Positions 26,701 to 35,533 of a stretch of DNA of 62,933 bases are shown in pieces; position 1 is the first letter of the stretch; each line of letters starts with the position of its first letter. Source of the stretch: JAKJEP01 sp964580995 (GTDB lineage: Bacteria > Planctomycetota > Phycisphaerae > Sedimentisphaerales > SM23-30); assembly GCA_964580995.1 (NCBI GenBank), contig CAZOMV010000020.1, forward strand, positions 1 through 62,933, in the 5' to 3' direction. The position numbers and the translations under genes were made by a program. The notes below the pieces were generated by a model that was not told the DNA's origin, made no database searches, and saw only the letters and a list, made by a program, of their open reading frames with translations.

Positions 26701-27987
26701 AATACCCATTCGATGCAGAGTCGGGGCACGATTCAAGAGAACCGGGTGTTCGTGAATGACTTCTTCCAGAACATCCCAGACACATTCTTCACGCCGTTCG
26801 AGCATTTTCTTGGCGCTTTTGATGGTGTCGGCCAGCCCCTGCTCTTTCAGGCGGCGAATAATGAAAGGCTGAAACAATTCCAGAGCGATCTTTTTCGGCA
26901 AGCCGCACTGATACAATTTTAGTTCCGGACCGATCACGATTACGGAACGGGCGGAATAATCGACACGTTTGCCGAGTAGATTTTCGCGAAACCGTCCCTG
27001 TTTACCTTTGATCATATCGGTCAGGCTCTTGAGCGGCCGGTTGCTGGAACCGAGCACCGGGCGGCGGCAGCGGCCGTTGTCAAACAACGCATCCACCGCC
27101 TGCTGGAGCATGCGTTTCTCATTGCGGATAATCACTTCCGGGGCATTCAGATCGACGAGTTTTTTCAGCCGATTGTTCCGGTTGATGATCCGGCGATACA
27201 GATCGTTCAGGTCGCTGGTGGCGAAATTGCCGCTCTCCAGCAATACCAGCGGGCGCAAATCCGGCGGGATCACCGGAATGACTTCCATGACCATCCATTC
27301 GGCTTTATTTTCGCTGCAGCGCAGCGACTCGATAATTTTCAGCCGTTTACTGATATCCTTGGCTTTTTGCTGACTGTTGGTTTTTTCCAGATCTTCCCGC
27401 AACTTGGCCATTTCCTGTTCCAGGTTCAAATTGGCCAACAGTGATTTAATGGCCTCCGCACCCATTTCCGCCTTAAACGTGGTGCCATATTTTTCCTGGG
27501 CACGGCGGTAATCTTCCTCGCTTAAAAGTTCTTTTACTTTCAAGGGGGTTTCACCGGCATTGGTGACAACGTAATCCTGGAAATAGATGATCTTTTCCAT
27601 ATCGCTGTTTTTCATATCCAGCAAATGGGCCAGCCGGGAAGGCATGGCTTTAAAAAACCAGATATGCACAATCGGGGCGGCCAGATTAATGTGCCCCATC
27701 CGTTTGCGCCGAACCCGGCTATGGGTGACTTTCACACCACAGCGGTCGCAAATGATCCCTTTGTACTTTGTCCCTTTGTACTTGCCGCAGGCACATTCCC
27801 AGTCCCGTTCCGGGCCGAATATTCGTTCGCAGAACAGGCCGTCCTTTTCGGGACGGTACGTACGGTAATTGATCGTCTCCGGTTTGCGGATCTCACCGAA
27901 AGACCAACTCCGTATGTCGTTGGGACTGGCCAATGAAATTTTTACGGAACCATAATCGTTGATACGGTCGTAAATCGACTCTACCAT
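23704..27987 (-). CDS. rpoC: DNA-directed RNA polymerase subunit beta'
   Basis: A 1,427-residue largest subunit. The catalytic Mg loop NADFDGDQMAVH is at about residues 453-464. The N-terminal zinc site CACGKYKG...CDRCGVKV and the second zinc site CESRLGICAKCYGVDL are intact, as is the trigger-loop-side GEPGTQLTMRTFHTGG. ATG 27987 has GAGGAG upstream; a TTG at 28005 would precede that site. The C-terminal ~45 residues are rich in Pro, Glu and Ala. It lies 37 bp after rpoB. Confidence 0.97.
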   Translation of the reverse strand: MVESIYDRINDYGSVKISLASPNDIRSWSFGEIRKPETINYRTYRPEKDGLFCERIFGPERDWECACGKYKGTKYKGIICDRCGVKVTHSRVRRKRMGHINLAAPIVHIWFFKAMPSRLAHLLDMKNSDMEKIIYFQDYVVTNAGETPLKVKELLSEEDYRRAQEKYGTTFKAEMGAEAIKSLLANLNLEQEMAKLREDLEKTNSQQKAKDISKRLKIIESLRCSENKAEWMVMEVIPVIPPDLRPLVLLESGNFATSDLNDLYRRIINRNNRLKKLVDLNAPEVIIRNEKRMLQQAVDALFDNGRCRRPVLGSSNRPLKSLTDMIKGKQGRFRENLLGKRVDYSARSVIVIGPELKLYQCGLPKKIALELFQPFIIRRLKEQGLADTIKSAKKMLERREECVWDVLEEVIHEHPVLLNRAPTLHRMGIQAFEPILIEGNAIKIHPLVCKGFNADFDGDQMAVHLPLSVEAQAEAHVLMLATNNIFSPASGSPIMSPSQDIVLGNYYLSLVRPQEKGEGMAFCNMFEAMMAYEQGKVSIHAQIKVRLPAHKRAVDKEGKFSKSGAVVETCVGRCIFNDILSEEMPFYNHSLSSKALSGVISDCFQYAGRSKTIDLLDHIKELGFRYATLAGLSMCITDLRIPSKKQEIIDVTQKRVNRVEKNFKNGALTDGERYNQIIDAWTHARVQVTNEMMRELENDTRDGKPYLNPVFLMTDSKARGSVDQIQQLAGMRALMAKPSGEIIETPIKANFREGLSVLEYFSSTHGARKGLADTALKTADSGYLTRKLADVSQNVIVNEFNCKTLQGINKSVVYKGEQVSIPLREMIIGRIARDTIRNPITDEVIVAENDVITPEVARKIEELGLDTIRVRSPMTCESRLGICAKCYGVDLSTGRMVEEGMAVGIIAAQSIGEPGTQLTMRTFHTGGIAERAVVEHQTMATVSGVVKYSELNAVAVEQEDGTTKKVVLKRNGEIILQDSKGRELERYRAPYGSTILVNEEQEVTIGTVLFEWDPHRVPILSEVAGFVKFQDIEEGETIRTEVDHVGREIRPVVIEHKGEKHPRIVVEDAEGRILDFHYLPAKARIEVNEGQEIKPGALLALQPRLITGTQDITGGLPRVTEIFEARKPKEPAAMAEISGRVELRSDKRRGKMTIIVRSESGMEIEHHVSHDKHLNVHTGDYVDAGSPLTDGPLVPHDILRIRGEEALQDYLLTEIQNVYRSQNVKINDKHVEIIICQMMRKVKVENIGDADVLPGDTLDKFLFREINDRINSSVKITNPGDTDLKIGQIVTKEELDRVNEPVSAIGGDQAEGTRCRPASGTTMLLGITKASLQSESFVSAASFQETTRVLTEASISGKVDQLLGLKENVILGHLIPAGTAFKPYLGIKVKHLAAPPPPPEFAITELSEKEAEEARAEKAVKEALGLT

Positions 27988-28024
27988 TTTTGGTTCACTC
28001 CTCAATAATTACTTAATGTCCGAA

Positions 28025-31000
28025 TCAAATTATTCGTTTCTTTTCCAACTGTATATTAAGGCCTAATCCACGAATTTCATTGCACAAAACATCAAAGGAA
28101 ACCGGCGTTCCTGCTTCCAGGCAGTTGTTTCCTTTCACCATGGACTCGTAGATTTTGGTTCGTCCTTCCACATCATCGCTTTTTACGGTCAAAAGCTCCT
28201 GGAGGATATAGGCGGCCCCATACGCTTCCAGACCCCAGACTTCCATTTCGCCAAAACGCTGGCCGCCGGTACGGGCCTTGCCGCCCAGTGGCTGCTGCGT
28301 AATCAGGCTGTAGGGACCGGTCGCACGTGCATGAATCTTGTCATCCACCAGATGATGCAGTTTCATCAGGTACATGCAGCCGACGGTAACTTTCTGTTCG
28401 AACGGTTCTCCGGTTCGGCCGTCATACAGCGTGATTTTCCCGCCATAGGGCATTTCAACGTATATAATTCCAGGATCCGGCGTTATCTTTTTCTCTTGAA
28501 TTTCGTTCTTCAGTTCCTGGATCTTTAAATTGGCTTCTTTGGTTACGGCATGTACATCCTCTTCCACCGCACCGTCGAAGACCGGAGTAACCGCCTGGAA
28601 TCCGAGAATTCTCGCCGCCCAGCCCAGATGGGTCTCCAGAATCTGCCCTACATTCATACGACCCGGTACACCGAGAGGATTCAACAGAATGTCCAGCGGG
28701 GTGCCGTCTTCAAGAAAAGGCATATCTTCTTCCGGCAAAATGCGGGCGATAACACCTTTATTTCCATGCCGACCGGCCATCTTATCGCCGATGGAAAGCC
28801 GACGCTTGGTAGCAATATAGATTTTCACCATCTCCAGAACGCCGGAGGGCAACTCATCGCCGCGCTTCATCTGTTGGGTTTTTCGCTGCTGCTCTTCCTT
28901 GAGTTCCTGGATCCGAGCCATATACGAATTTACACTTTCCTCGGCTTCCACCCGTTTGCTGGCCGGCTTGATCCAGGCAATATCAAAGGTCTCAACCTGC
29001 TCCAGGATCACGTCATCCACCGGACTCATACCCACTTTTTGCTTGGTGGTCGGGTCCACCACCACAATATCCATCTTGTCCTGCAGCGACTGGGCCATCT
29101 GCCGGAATACATCCGCAATTTTTTTGGCCATTTGTTTCTGGTAAACTTTCAAGGCCTGCGACTGAGCCTTGCGCTGCTCTTCACTCATGTACATCCGGCG
29201 GGAAAACCGCTTGGTATCGATTACGATTCCTTCTTCACCGCTGGGTACTTCCAGCGAGTCATTTTTAACATCTTCGCCGGCCCGGCCGAAAATCGCATAG
29301 AGGAGTTTTTCTTCCGGGGACAATTCGCTTTTACTCTTGGGGGAAACCTTTCCCACCAGAATATCGCCCGGCTGGACATAGGTACCCACACGCACCACGC
29401 CGCCTTCATCCAGATTGGCCAGTGCTTTTTCGGAGACATTGGGAATATCACGGGTGAATTCTTCCCGGCCCAGCTTGGTCTCGCGAATTTCAATTTCAAA
29501 CTCTTCGATATGGATACTGGTAAAGGCATCTTCCTTGACCAGTTTTTCACTGACTAAAATGGCATCCTCAAAATTGTATCCGTCGTACATCATGAAGCCG
29601 ACCAGAACATTCTTTCCCAGAGCCAGTTCCCCCTGACTGGTGGCAGCCCCGTCGGCGATAATATCGCCTTTTTTCACCTTCTGTCCCAACTGAACAACAG
29701 GTTTCTGATTCAAACAGGTGCGTTCATTGAGACCGACAAATTTGCGTAATACATATTCATCCGCTTCATCAATCACAATTCGCTTGCTGTCCACATCCGT
29801 AATGATCCCGCTTTTCCGGGCACGGATCACCATGCTGCTATTGAGGGCCACAACCTTTTCCATCCCTGTGGCAATCAAGGGCGGTTCGGTGGCCAGCAAA
29901 GGAACCGCCTGACGCTGCATGTTCGAGCCCATCAGAGCGCGGTTGGCATCGTCATGTTCCAAAAACGGGATCAAAGAGGCGGAAATACCCACCATTTGCT
30001 GGGACGAATTATCCACATACTGAACTTCGGAACTATCTACCTGTGCCAAATCGCCGTTGACCCGTGCCAGAACCTGGCCGCTTTTGAGGGTCATTCCATT
30101 ATCTTCCAGAACATCGGTCGGCGAAAGAATCGCTTCGATCTCTTCATCGGCCCGCAAAAGAACGTTTTTGGTAACTTTCCCTTTTTCGACTTTTCGATAA
30201 GGTGTCACCAGAAAACCATACTGGTCGATTCCCGCATAAATACTCAGCGATGAAATCAGACCAATGTTGGTTCCTTCCGGGGTTTCGATCGGGCAAATAC
30301 GCCCGTAATGGCTGATGTGCACATCGCGCACTTCAAAACCGGCTCGTTTCCGGTTCAAACCGCCCGGCCCCAGCGCCGAGAGACGCCTTTCATGCGTCAA
30401 CTGGCTCAAGGGATTGGTCTGATCGACAACCTGACTCAATTCGCCTCTGCCGAAAAAGGAGTCGATACTGCTGGCAATACTCTTGCTGTTGATCAACTCG
30501 GCAATTCGAGTCATTTGCTGCGGATCGATGATGCTCATTCGCTCCTGCACCGAGCGCCGCAGCTTGAGAAATCCTTTGCGAATCTCATCGGCTGCCAGTT
30601 CATCGATCGTGCGCAACCGCCGGTTTCCCAGATGATCGATATCGTCGATAATTCCGGAGCCGGCGCGTAATTGCACAATATACTTCAAGGAATTCAGAAA
30701 ATCTTCGGGCCGAAGTGTCATTTCGTCTTCACTGATATCCTGTTGAAACTTCCGATTGATACGGAACCGGCCGACTTTGCCTAACCGATACCGGTTTTCA
30801 TCATAGAACTTCTCTTTGAACAGGGTTTTGGCCTTTTCCAGTTGGGCCGGATTGCCGGGCCGCAGCCGGGCATAGATTTTCAGCACCGCTTGTTCATAAC
30901 TGTCACTGGGGTCTTCCGCCAGCGAATTCAAAATAATCGAATCGGTGATTTTATCGCAGACTTCGATTTTCTTTAAGCTGGACTGCTGGATTTTACGCAG

Positions 31001-31765
31001 GGCTTCACCAATCTGACAGCCGGCTTTAACCAGTTCTTCACCATCTTCTTTGTTGATTACCGGTCCCACCACCCACATATCGGGTTTAAGGCTATCCACG
31101 GCCACACTCTTGGTTTTATAGAACTCCCGAATGATCGACTCGCTCGTACCAAACCGTTCATCCATGGCCCGCAAAAAGGTCGTGACGCTAAGTTTGCTGG
31201 ACTGATCGATCCGAACGACCATAACATCTTTTTTGGTAACGTTGACCTCGATCCAACTGCCCCGTTCCGGAATAATCCGACAGGCATGCAGAGGACGGTC
31301 ACCTTCCTGGCTATCGATCACAAAATCGACACCCGGACTGCGGTGCAACTGATTCACGATTACACGTTCGGCCCCGTTAATGACAAATTCGCCGCCGCCG
31401 AGCATAATGGGCAGTTCCCCCAGATACACACTGTCTTCCATAATGTCTTCGTTGTCTTTGCGCGTCAACCGGCACCGGATCCGCAGGGGCATCCCATAGG
31501 TTAGACGAAGCTGACGGCACTCATCGGGACTGTACCGGGGCTTGCCCAGTTCATAATCCAGATATTCCATGACCATGTTTTCGTCATAACTTTTAATCGG
31601 GAATATCTCACGGAGAAGACCTTCCAGACCCATGGGCAAACGATCGGCGGGAGGAACCAGCGATTGCGTAAAGCGATCGTAGCTTCCACGCTGAATCTGC
31701 GTCATATCCGGAAGTTCGGTTTCATGCCTGATTCTGCCAAAACGGCGTATTTCATTGAAAGACAT
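28025..31765 (-). CDS. rpoB: DNA-directed RNA polymerase subunit beta
   Basis: A 1,246-residue second-largest subunit. The rifampicin region reads ELSQVVDQTNPLSQLTHERR followed by LSALGPGGL, so the Asp, His and Ser positions usually mutated in resistance are wild type. The Lys-rich active-site segment GDKMAGRHGNKGVI is at ~residues 985-1000. ATG 31765 has an ideal GAGGTGA 5-6 bp upstream; the GTG at 31774 overlaps that site. Compact size indicates no large lineage insertions. Confidence 0.97.
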   Translation of the reverse strand: MSFNEIRRFGRIRHETELPDMTQIQRGSYDRFTQSLVPPADRLPMGLEGLLREIFPIKSYDENMVMEYLDYELGKPRYSPDECRQLRLTYGMPLRIRCRLTRKDNEDIMEDSVYLGELPIMLGGGEFVINGAERVIVNQLHRSPGVDFVIDSQEGDRPLHACRIIPERGSWIEVNVTKKDVMVVRIDQSSKLSVTTFLRAMDERFGTSESIIREFYKTKSVAVDSLKPDMWVVGPVINKEDGEELVKAGCQIGEALRKIQQSSLKKIEVCDKITDSIILNSLAEDPSDSYEQAVLKIYARLRPGNPAQLEKAKTLFKEKFYDENRYRLGKVGRFRINRKFQQDISEDEMTLRPEDFLNSLKYIVQLRAGSGIIDDIDHLGNRRLRTIDELAADEIRKGFLKLRRSVQERMSIIDPQQMTRIAELINSKSIASSIDSFFGRGELSQVVDQTNPLSQLTHERRLSALGPGGLNRKRAGFEVRDVHISHYGRICPIETPEGTNIGLISSLSIYAGIDQYGFLVTPYRKVEKGKVTKNVLLRADEEIEAILSPTDVLEDNGMTLKSGQVLARVNGDLAQVDSSEVQYVDNSSQQMVGISASLIPFLEHDDANRALMGSNMQRQAVPLLATEPPLIATGMEKVVALNSSMVIRARKSGIITDVDSKRIVIDEADEYVLRKFVGLNERTCLNQKPVVQLGQKVKKGDIIADGAATSQGELALGKNVLVGFMMYDGYNFEDAILVSEKLVKEDAFTSIHIEEFEIEIRETKLGREEFTRDIPNVSEKALANLDEGGVVRVGTYVQPGDILVGKVSPKSKSELSPEEKLLYAIFGRAGEDVKNDSLEVPSGEEGIVIDTKRFSRRMYMSEEQRKAQSQALKVYQKQMAKKIADVFRQMAQSLQDKMDIVVVDPTTKQKVGMSPVDDVILEQVETFDIAWIKPASKRVEAEESVNSYMARIQELKEEQQRKTQQMKRGDELPSGVLEMVKIYIATKRRLSIGDKMAGRHGNKGVIARILPEEDMPFLEDGTPLDILLNPLGVPGRMNVGQILETHLGWAARILGFQAVTPVFDGAVEEDVHAVTKEANLKIQELKNEIQEKKITPDPGIIYVEMPYGGKITLYDGRTGEPFEQKVTVGCMYLMKLHHLVDDKIHARATGPYSLITQQPLGGKARTGGQRFGEMEVWGLEAYGAAYILQELLTVKSDDVEGRTKIYESMVKGNNCLEAGTPVSFDVLCNEIRGLGLNIQLEKKRII

Positions 31766-31848
31766 ATGCTTCACCTCGCCATGTCAAATAGTAAAAGTAC
31801 CAGTCAATGGTAAACCTGGAAGCATCAAGAAAGCACCCGTGGAATCAA

Positions 31849-32253
31849 TCACTTGATCTCCACCGTAGCGCCAACTTCTTCCAGGATCTTGGCCAGTTTA
31901 TCGGCATCTTCCTTACTCAGGCCTTCTTTAACCGGCTTGGGAGCGCCGTCCACCAATTCCTTGGCTTCCTTGAGACCTAATCCTGTGGCGGCCCGGACTT
32001 CCTTGATTACCTGAATTTTCTTTTCACCGGCAACCTTCAGAATCACATCAAAAGAAGACTTCTCTTCTACCGCTTCAGCAGCACCGGCGCCGGGCATGGC
32101 GGCAACCGCTACCGCTCCGGCAGCCGGTTCAATGCCATGCACTTCTTTCAAATAGTCGCCCAGCTCTTTGGCCTGCAACAGGGTCAATCCCACGATTTGA
32201 TCACCCAGCTTCTTGATATCATCGCTGTAGGTCTTTCCGCTTTCTTCCGTCAT
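31849..32253 (-). CDS. rplL: 50S ribosomal protein L7/L12
   Basis: A 134-residue stalk protein that recruits translational GTPases. The N-terminal dimer domain (DIKKLGDQIVGLTLLQAKEL) is joined by an Ala/Gly-rich hinge (AAGAVAVAAMPGAGAAEA) to the C-terminal factor-binding domain with KIQVIKEVRAATGLGLKEAK. ATG 32253 has AGGAG 8 bp upstream; the longer frame upstream is the intergenic hairpin region. It follows rplJ after 118 bp. Confidence 0.96.
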   Translation of the reverse strand: MTEESGKTYSDDIKKLGDQIVGLTLLQAKELGDYLKEVHGIEPAAGAVAVAAMPGAGAAEAVEEKSSFDVILKVAGEKKIQVIKEVRAATGLGLKEAKELVDGAPKPVKEGLSKEDADKLAKILEEVGATVEIK

Positions 32254-32317
32254 TTCAATTACTCCTGTTCTAAGTTCTACTGCCTGTCCAAGTGCCAAGG
32301 TGCCATCACCTCGTTTT

Positions 32318-32333
32318 AACCCCGAAGGGGCAG
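32318..32333 (-). other. Short GC hairpin in the rplJ-rplL gap
   Basis: CCCC/GGGG around a TTC(G) loop, read TGCCCCTTCGGGGTTAAAA on the minus strand, 38 bp after rplJ. It could tune the rplJ:rplL ratio as an attenuator or processing site, since L12 is needed in several copies per L10. The stem is short, so this is tentative. Confidence 0.3.
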
Positions 32334-32371
32334 TCGGATCATGCATATTGTTATCATAATAAATTTTCGGG

Positions 32372-32905
32372 TCAGGCCGCCTCGGAACCTTCTTCCAACT
32401 TCTTCACCAGGGCCTTAACGCAACCGGCTATATAACCGGCCGGGCCGCCAATAGCCCCTGCCAGCCGGCTGCCGGGCGACTTGGCGAGCATAACCACCGT
32501 AGCCTGCAATTCTCTGCGGCTGGGCATCTGGGAAAGGTTCTGAACCATCTGAGCATTCAGCACCTGACCATCCAGATAACCGCCTCTAATCTGGAAATGC
32601 TCCAGCTTTTTGTCCCATTCGACCAGAATCTTCGCCAGGGATACGATATCGTCGCTCCCAAAGGTGACCGCACAGGGACCCTGCAGCAAAGATTCCACAT
32701 TGTTAAAACCCAAATTCTTCATCGCGCCGCGCGCCAGAGAATTTTTCACCACATTCAGGTGGATATTCTTCTGCTTCAAATCGCCGCGTAAAATATTATT
32801 GTCAATTCCGTTAATCCCGCGAATCGAAACAACGATGCATTCTTTGACATCTTCGAATCGCGAATGTAATTCTTTTTGTATGATACCTTTAATTTTTTTA
32901 CTCAT
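32372..32905 (-). CDS. rplJ: 50S ribosomal protein L10
   Basis: A 177-residue L10, the base of the L12 stalk. Landmarks: VVSIRGINGIDNNILRGDLK, then VVKNSLARGAMKNLGF and LLQGPCAVTFGSDDIVSLAK; the C-terminal helix KALVKKLEEGSEAA binds L12 dimers. Only 24 bp separate it from rplA, so there is no room for the long L10 autoregulatory leader found in many bacteria directly upstream. Confidence 0.96.
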   Translation of the reverse strand: MSKKIKGIIQKELHSRFEDVKECIVVSIRGINGIDNNILRGDLKQKNIHLNVVKNSLARGAMKNLGFNNVESLLQGPCAVTFGSDDIVSLAKILVEWDKKLEHFQIRGGYLDGQVLNAQMVQNLSQMPSRRELQATVVMLAKSPGSRLAGAIGGPAGYIAGCVKALVKKLEEGSEAA

Positions 32906-32929
32906 CTGAGTTTCTTCTCCAGTTCAAGA

Positions 32930-33610
32930 TTAAGAAAGTTCCAATTCCACCGAAGGACTCATCGTGGCACTGATACAGATTCGTTTAATATAGGTTCCTT
33001 TGGCAGCGGACGGTTTCATCTTTTTAATCTGTTCAATAAAGGTGTTGATGTTATCCACCAATTGGGGGACTTCAAAACTGACCTTTCCCACCGGGGCATG
33101 CACATTGCCCCCGCTATCGTTGCGAAACTCCACTTTCCCGGCAGCATAGTCTTTAACGGCTTTGCCGATTTCGGCGGTTACCGTTCCGCTTTTGGGAGAA
33201 GGCATTTTGCCCTGGGGACCTAATACCCGGCCCAGCTTTCCGACCTTACCCATCATTCGGGGATGGGCTATCGCAACATCAAAATCCATCCAGCCGCCCA
33301 GCACTTTGGCCACCAGATCATCGCCGCCGGCCTCCATGGCACCCGCGGCCTTAGCGGCCGCTTCGTCTTCTCCTTCGCAAAAGGCGATCACTTTCAGGGT
33401 CTTGCCGATCCCATGCGGCAAGGAGATCGCCCCGCGAACCGCCTGATCCGCCTGACGGGCGTCCAAACCCAAACTCAGGACGCACTCCACGGTTTGGTCG
33501 AATTTGGTCGTATTCCACTGCTTGATTTTTTTTACGGCCTCTTCCAGAGACACTTTCGCGGTGGCCGCTGCCGCCGCATCCTTTGTATAACGCTTACTTC
33601 GTGAACGCAT
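32930..33610 (-). CDS. rplA: 50S ribosomal protein L1
   Basis: A 226-residue L1, which moves deacylated tRNA out through the L1 stalk. Family motifs are SLEEAVKKIKQWNTTKFDQT, VLGPQGKMPSPKSGTVT and FRNDSGGNVHAPVGKVSFE. L1 is a known autoregulator that binds an mRNA copy of its rRNA site; the gap before this gene contains a candidate of that kind. ATG 33610 has a GAGGTG site. Confidence 0.96.
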   Translation of the reverse strand: MRSRSKRYTKDAAAAATAKVSLEEAVKKIKQWNTTKFDQTVECVLSLGLDARQADQAVRGAISLPHGIGKTLKVIAFCEGEDEAAAKAAGAMEAGGDDLVAKVLGGWMDFDVAIAHPRMMGKVGKLGRVLGPQGKMPSPKSGTVTAEIGKAVKDYAAGKVEFRNDSGGNVHAPVGKVSFEVPQLVDNINTFIEQIKKMKPSAAKGTYIKRICISATMSPSVELELS

Positions 33611-33708
33611 ATAACACCTCGCGATTTATCGCTCCCACTATCCTCGGCCGTGGTTCGCCGCTAGTATTTTGATCCATCTGCCTTCCAAGGCACCTGTTGG
33701 AGTCCTCA
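33611..33708 (-). promoter_or_regulatory. Candidate L1-binding leader between rplK and rplA
   Basis: On the minus strand the gap is bounded by CCCACT (at the rplK stop) and AGTGGG, and encloses a TGCC/GGCA and a CGGC/GCCG hairpin, then a GCGA/TCGC hairpin just before the GAGGTG ribosome binding site. The stretch GGATAGTGGGAG resembles the GGAUAGGUGGGAG part of the L1 site in 23S rRNA helix 76 as I recall it. The form is that of an L1 autoregulatory element; the match is by eye. Confidence 0.4.
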
Positions 33709-34137
33709 GTGGGTAACATCCAACCCCATGCTCCGGGCAGTTCCTTCTATGATCTTTACCGCCCGGTCTACGGAAAACGCATTCAAATCATTCAGTTTGA
33801 TCTTGGCAATGTCTTCCACCTGTTTGCGGGTAACGGTTCCCACCTTTTCCTTGTTGGGCACACCGCTGCCTTTGGCGATCCCGGCCGCCTGTTTTAAAAG
33901 CTCCGCCGCCGGGGAACTCTTGACGATAAACTCGAACGATTTGTCCGCATAAACCGTAATCTCCACCGGGACAATCATGCCGTTCAATTCTCGGGTTTTC
34001 TCGTTAAACTGAGAAACGAATTGGCCGATGTTTACGCCATGTTGACCCAAAGCCGGGCCAATAGGGGGTGCCGGCGTGGCCTTGCCGCCCGGGGCCTGTA
34101 TTTTAATCTTACCTACGATTTCTTTCTTTTTTGCCAT
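33706..34137 (-). CDS. rplK: 50S ribosomal protein L11
   Basis: A 143-residue L11 at the GTPase-associated centre and target of thiopeptides. It starts MAKKKEIVGKIKIQAPGGKA, keeps the PAPPIGPALGQHGVNI proline-rich linker region and ends DLNAFSVDRAVKIIEGTARS plus MGLDV. Prolines in the thiostrepton-resistance segment are wild type. It follows nusG after 94 bp. Confidence 0.97.
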   Translation of the reverse strand: MAKKKEIVGKIKIQAPGGKATPAPPIGPALGQHGVNIGQFVSQFNEKTRELNGMIVPVEITVYADKSFEFIVKSSPAAELLKQAAGIAKGSGVPNKEKVGTVTRKQVEDIAKIKLNDLNAFSVDRAVKIIEGTARSMGLDVTH

Positions 34138-34231
34138 AGAAATACACTCTTTTGTTAATCTTTTCTGTCTGGTTTACTTGTTATCTAATCCGTATTTTCT
34201 TCGTTCTATTGGCGGCTGCCGCTCGGGAATG

Positions 34232-34792
34232 CTAAACCTTTTCCAATTGCCAATACTCTATATCCAACGGGGTAGCCCGTCCAAAAATCGTTACAATCAC
34301 CCGGACCGTTCCTTTTTCCGTGTCCATTTCTTCGACGGTCCCTTCGAACCCTTCAAACGCCCCCTCTTTCACCTTAATAAGGTCGCCTTTTTTGAACTCC
34401 ATCTGGATCATGGGCGATTCTTCCGGTCGTTCCATCTGACCGAGCATCTTGAACACGTCTTCGGGACTCATGGGACTGGGTTTTCCCTCGGTCCCGATGA
34501 AATCACCTACCCCGGATGATTCTTTGATTACAAACCAGGCTCGATCCGGAATGCTGCCGTCCTCCGACATGGCCATTTCAATAAAAACGTAACCGGGATA
34601 CAGCTTACGCTCATAAACCCTTTGATGGGCGCCTCTTACTCGCTTGATCCGCTCGGTAGGAACCACGATACGCCCAATTTCATCGTCGATAGCTTCGATC
34701 TGAACCTTGCGAATCAAGGCATCCCGAACCTGTTCCTCGCGATTGGACGCTACCCGTAAAACATACCATTTTTTTGCTGTTGACTCTACCAA
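34232..34792 (-). CDS. nusG: Transcription termination/antitermination factor NusG
   Basis: A 186-residue NusG. The NGN domain contains KKWYVLRVASNREEQVRDAL and LYPGYVFIEMAM; the C-terminal KOW domain reads FKKGDLIKVKEGAFEGFEGT. The only plausible start is TTG 34792, with AGAGG six bases upstream; no in-frame ATG exists before the NGN core. It lies between secE and rplK as usual. Confidence 0.95.
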   Translation of the reverse strand: MVESTAKKWYVLRVASNREEQVRDALIRKVQIEAIDDEIGRIVVPTERIKRVRGAHQRVYERKLYPGYVFIEMAMSEDGSIPDRAWFVIKESSGVGDFIGTEGKPSPMSPEDVFKMLGQMERPEESPMIQMEFKKGDLIKVKEGAFEGFEGTVEEMDTEKGTVRVIVTIFGRATPLDIEYWQLEKV

Positions 34793-34813
34793 AACAAGCC
34801 TCTGGTTCTATTA

Positions 34814-35227
34814 TTAATCGATTGTTTTTAATACATGAATCAAACGGAACAAAATTATAAATCCATAATCCACCACGGCCAATAAAATCGCTATTGACAC
34901 TACCGTCCAGATCACTACTTTGGTGGAAGTGATAATTTCCTTCTTGCTGGACCAGGAAACCTTCTTCATTTCTCCTTCGGTGGCAATCATAAAATCAGCG
35001 TATTTAGGGGTGTTTAAGACCTTGAAGATGGTCCAGCCTAATACCAGGAACAACACCGCCGGAACGCCTGCCTGAACCCATACTTTTGCCGTAGGAGTAA
35101 GGCTGGTGATTCCTTCCAGCTTGTTATAAAGGGCCCAGCATCCCAATGCCGTCAGAAGCCCTAAGCCCAGGGCTGTGCCCATTCTCGTGTAATAGCCTTG
35201 TTCCTTCTTATAAAACTCTAGCCCCAT
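34814..35227 (-). CDS. secE: Protein translocase subunit SecE
   Basis: A 137-residue membrane protein. The conserved SecE segment EGEMKKVSWSSKKEIITSTK (residues ~85-104) is followed by the essential transmembrane helix. Two further hydrophobic segments precede it (~residues 17-35 and 50-70), giving a three-helix layout as in enterobacteria rather than the single-helix form. It lies between tRNA-Trp and nusG. Confidence 0.94.
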   Translation of the reverse strand: MGLEFYKKEQGYYTRMGTALGLGLLTALGCWALYNKLEGITSLTPTAKVWVQAGVPAVLFLVLGWTIFKVLNTPKYADFMIATEGEMKKVSWSSKKEIITSTKVVIWTVVSIAILLAVVDYGFIILFRLIHVLKTID

Positions 35228-35243
35228 CGCTATTGTTCTCCAT

Positions 35244-35317
35244 CAGGCCAGGAGGGAATCGAACCCCCAACCTGCGGTTTTGGAGACCGCTGCTCTACCA
35301 AATTAAGCTACTGGCCT
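35244..35317 (-). tRNA. tRNA-Trp (anticodon CCA)
   Basis: A 74-nt cloverleaf read on the minus strand. Acceptor arms AGGCCAG and CTGGCCT pair, followed by discriminator G as expected for tRNA-Trp. The anticodon stem GCGGT/ACCGC closes loop CTCCAAA with anticodon CCA. The T arm carries GGTTCGATTCC. The CCA end is not encoded. Location between rpmG and secE is common. Confidence 0.95.
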
Positions 35318-35334
35318 TCTATGTTTTAACACCT

Positions 35335-35502
35335 TTATTTTTTTCGTAACTTATGCACGGTTCGCTTGCGATCATGCTTACAATATTTTTTCAACTCTAA
35401 CTTGGGCACCCCCCCCATCGTATTGACCTCGGTCCGGTAATTTCGATTGCCGCACTCACCACATTCCATCCAGAAGTATTCTCGTTTAGCCGCCTTGGCC
35501 AT
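35335..35502 (-). CDS. rpmG: 50S ribosomal protein L33
   Basis: A 55-residue protein starting MAKAAKREYFWMECGECGNR and ending YCKHDRKRTVHKLRKK. The first zinc pair C-x2-C (Cys14, Cys17) is present, but the second is reduced to one Cys (YCKHD instead of YCPxC), so the site is incomplete or uses a different fourth ligand. It is too short for many gene finders. It lies 17 bp before the tRNA-Trp gene. Confidence 0.93.
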   Translation of the reverse strand: MAKAAKREYFWMECGECGNRNYRTEVNTMGGVPKLELKKYCKHDRKRTVHKLRKK

Positions 35503-35533
35503 GGCCACTCCTTCATCCGATGATAGTCACCAA

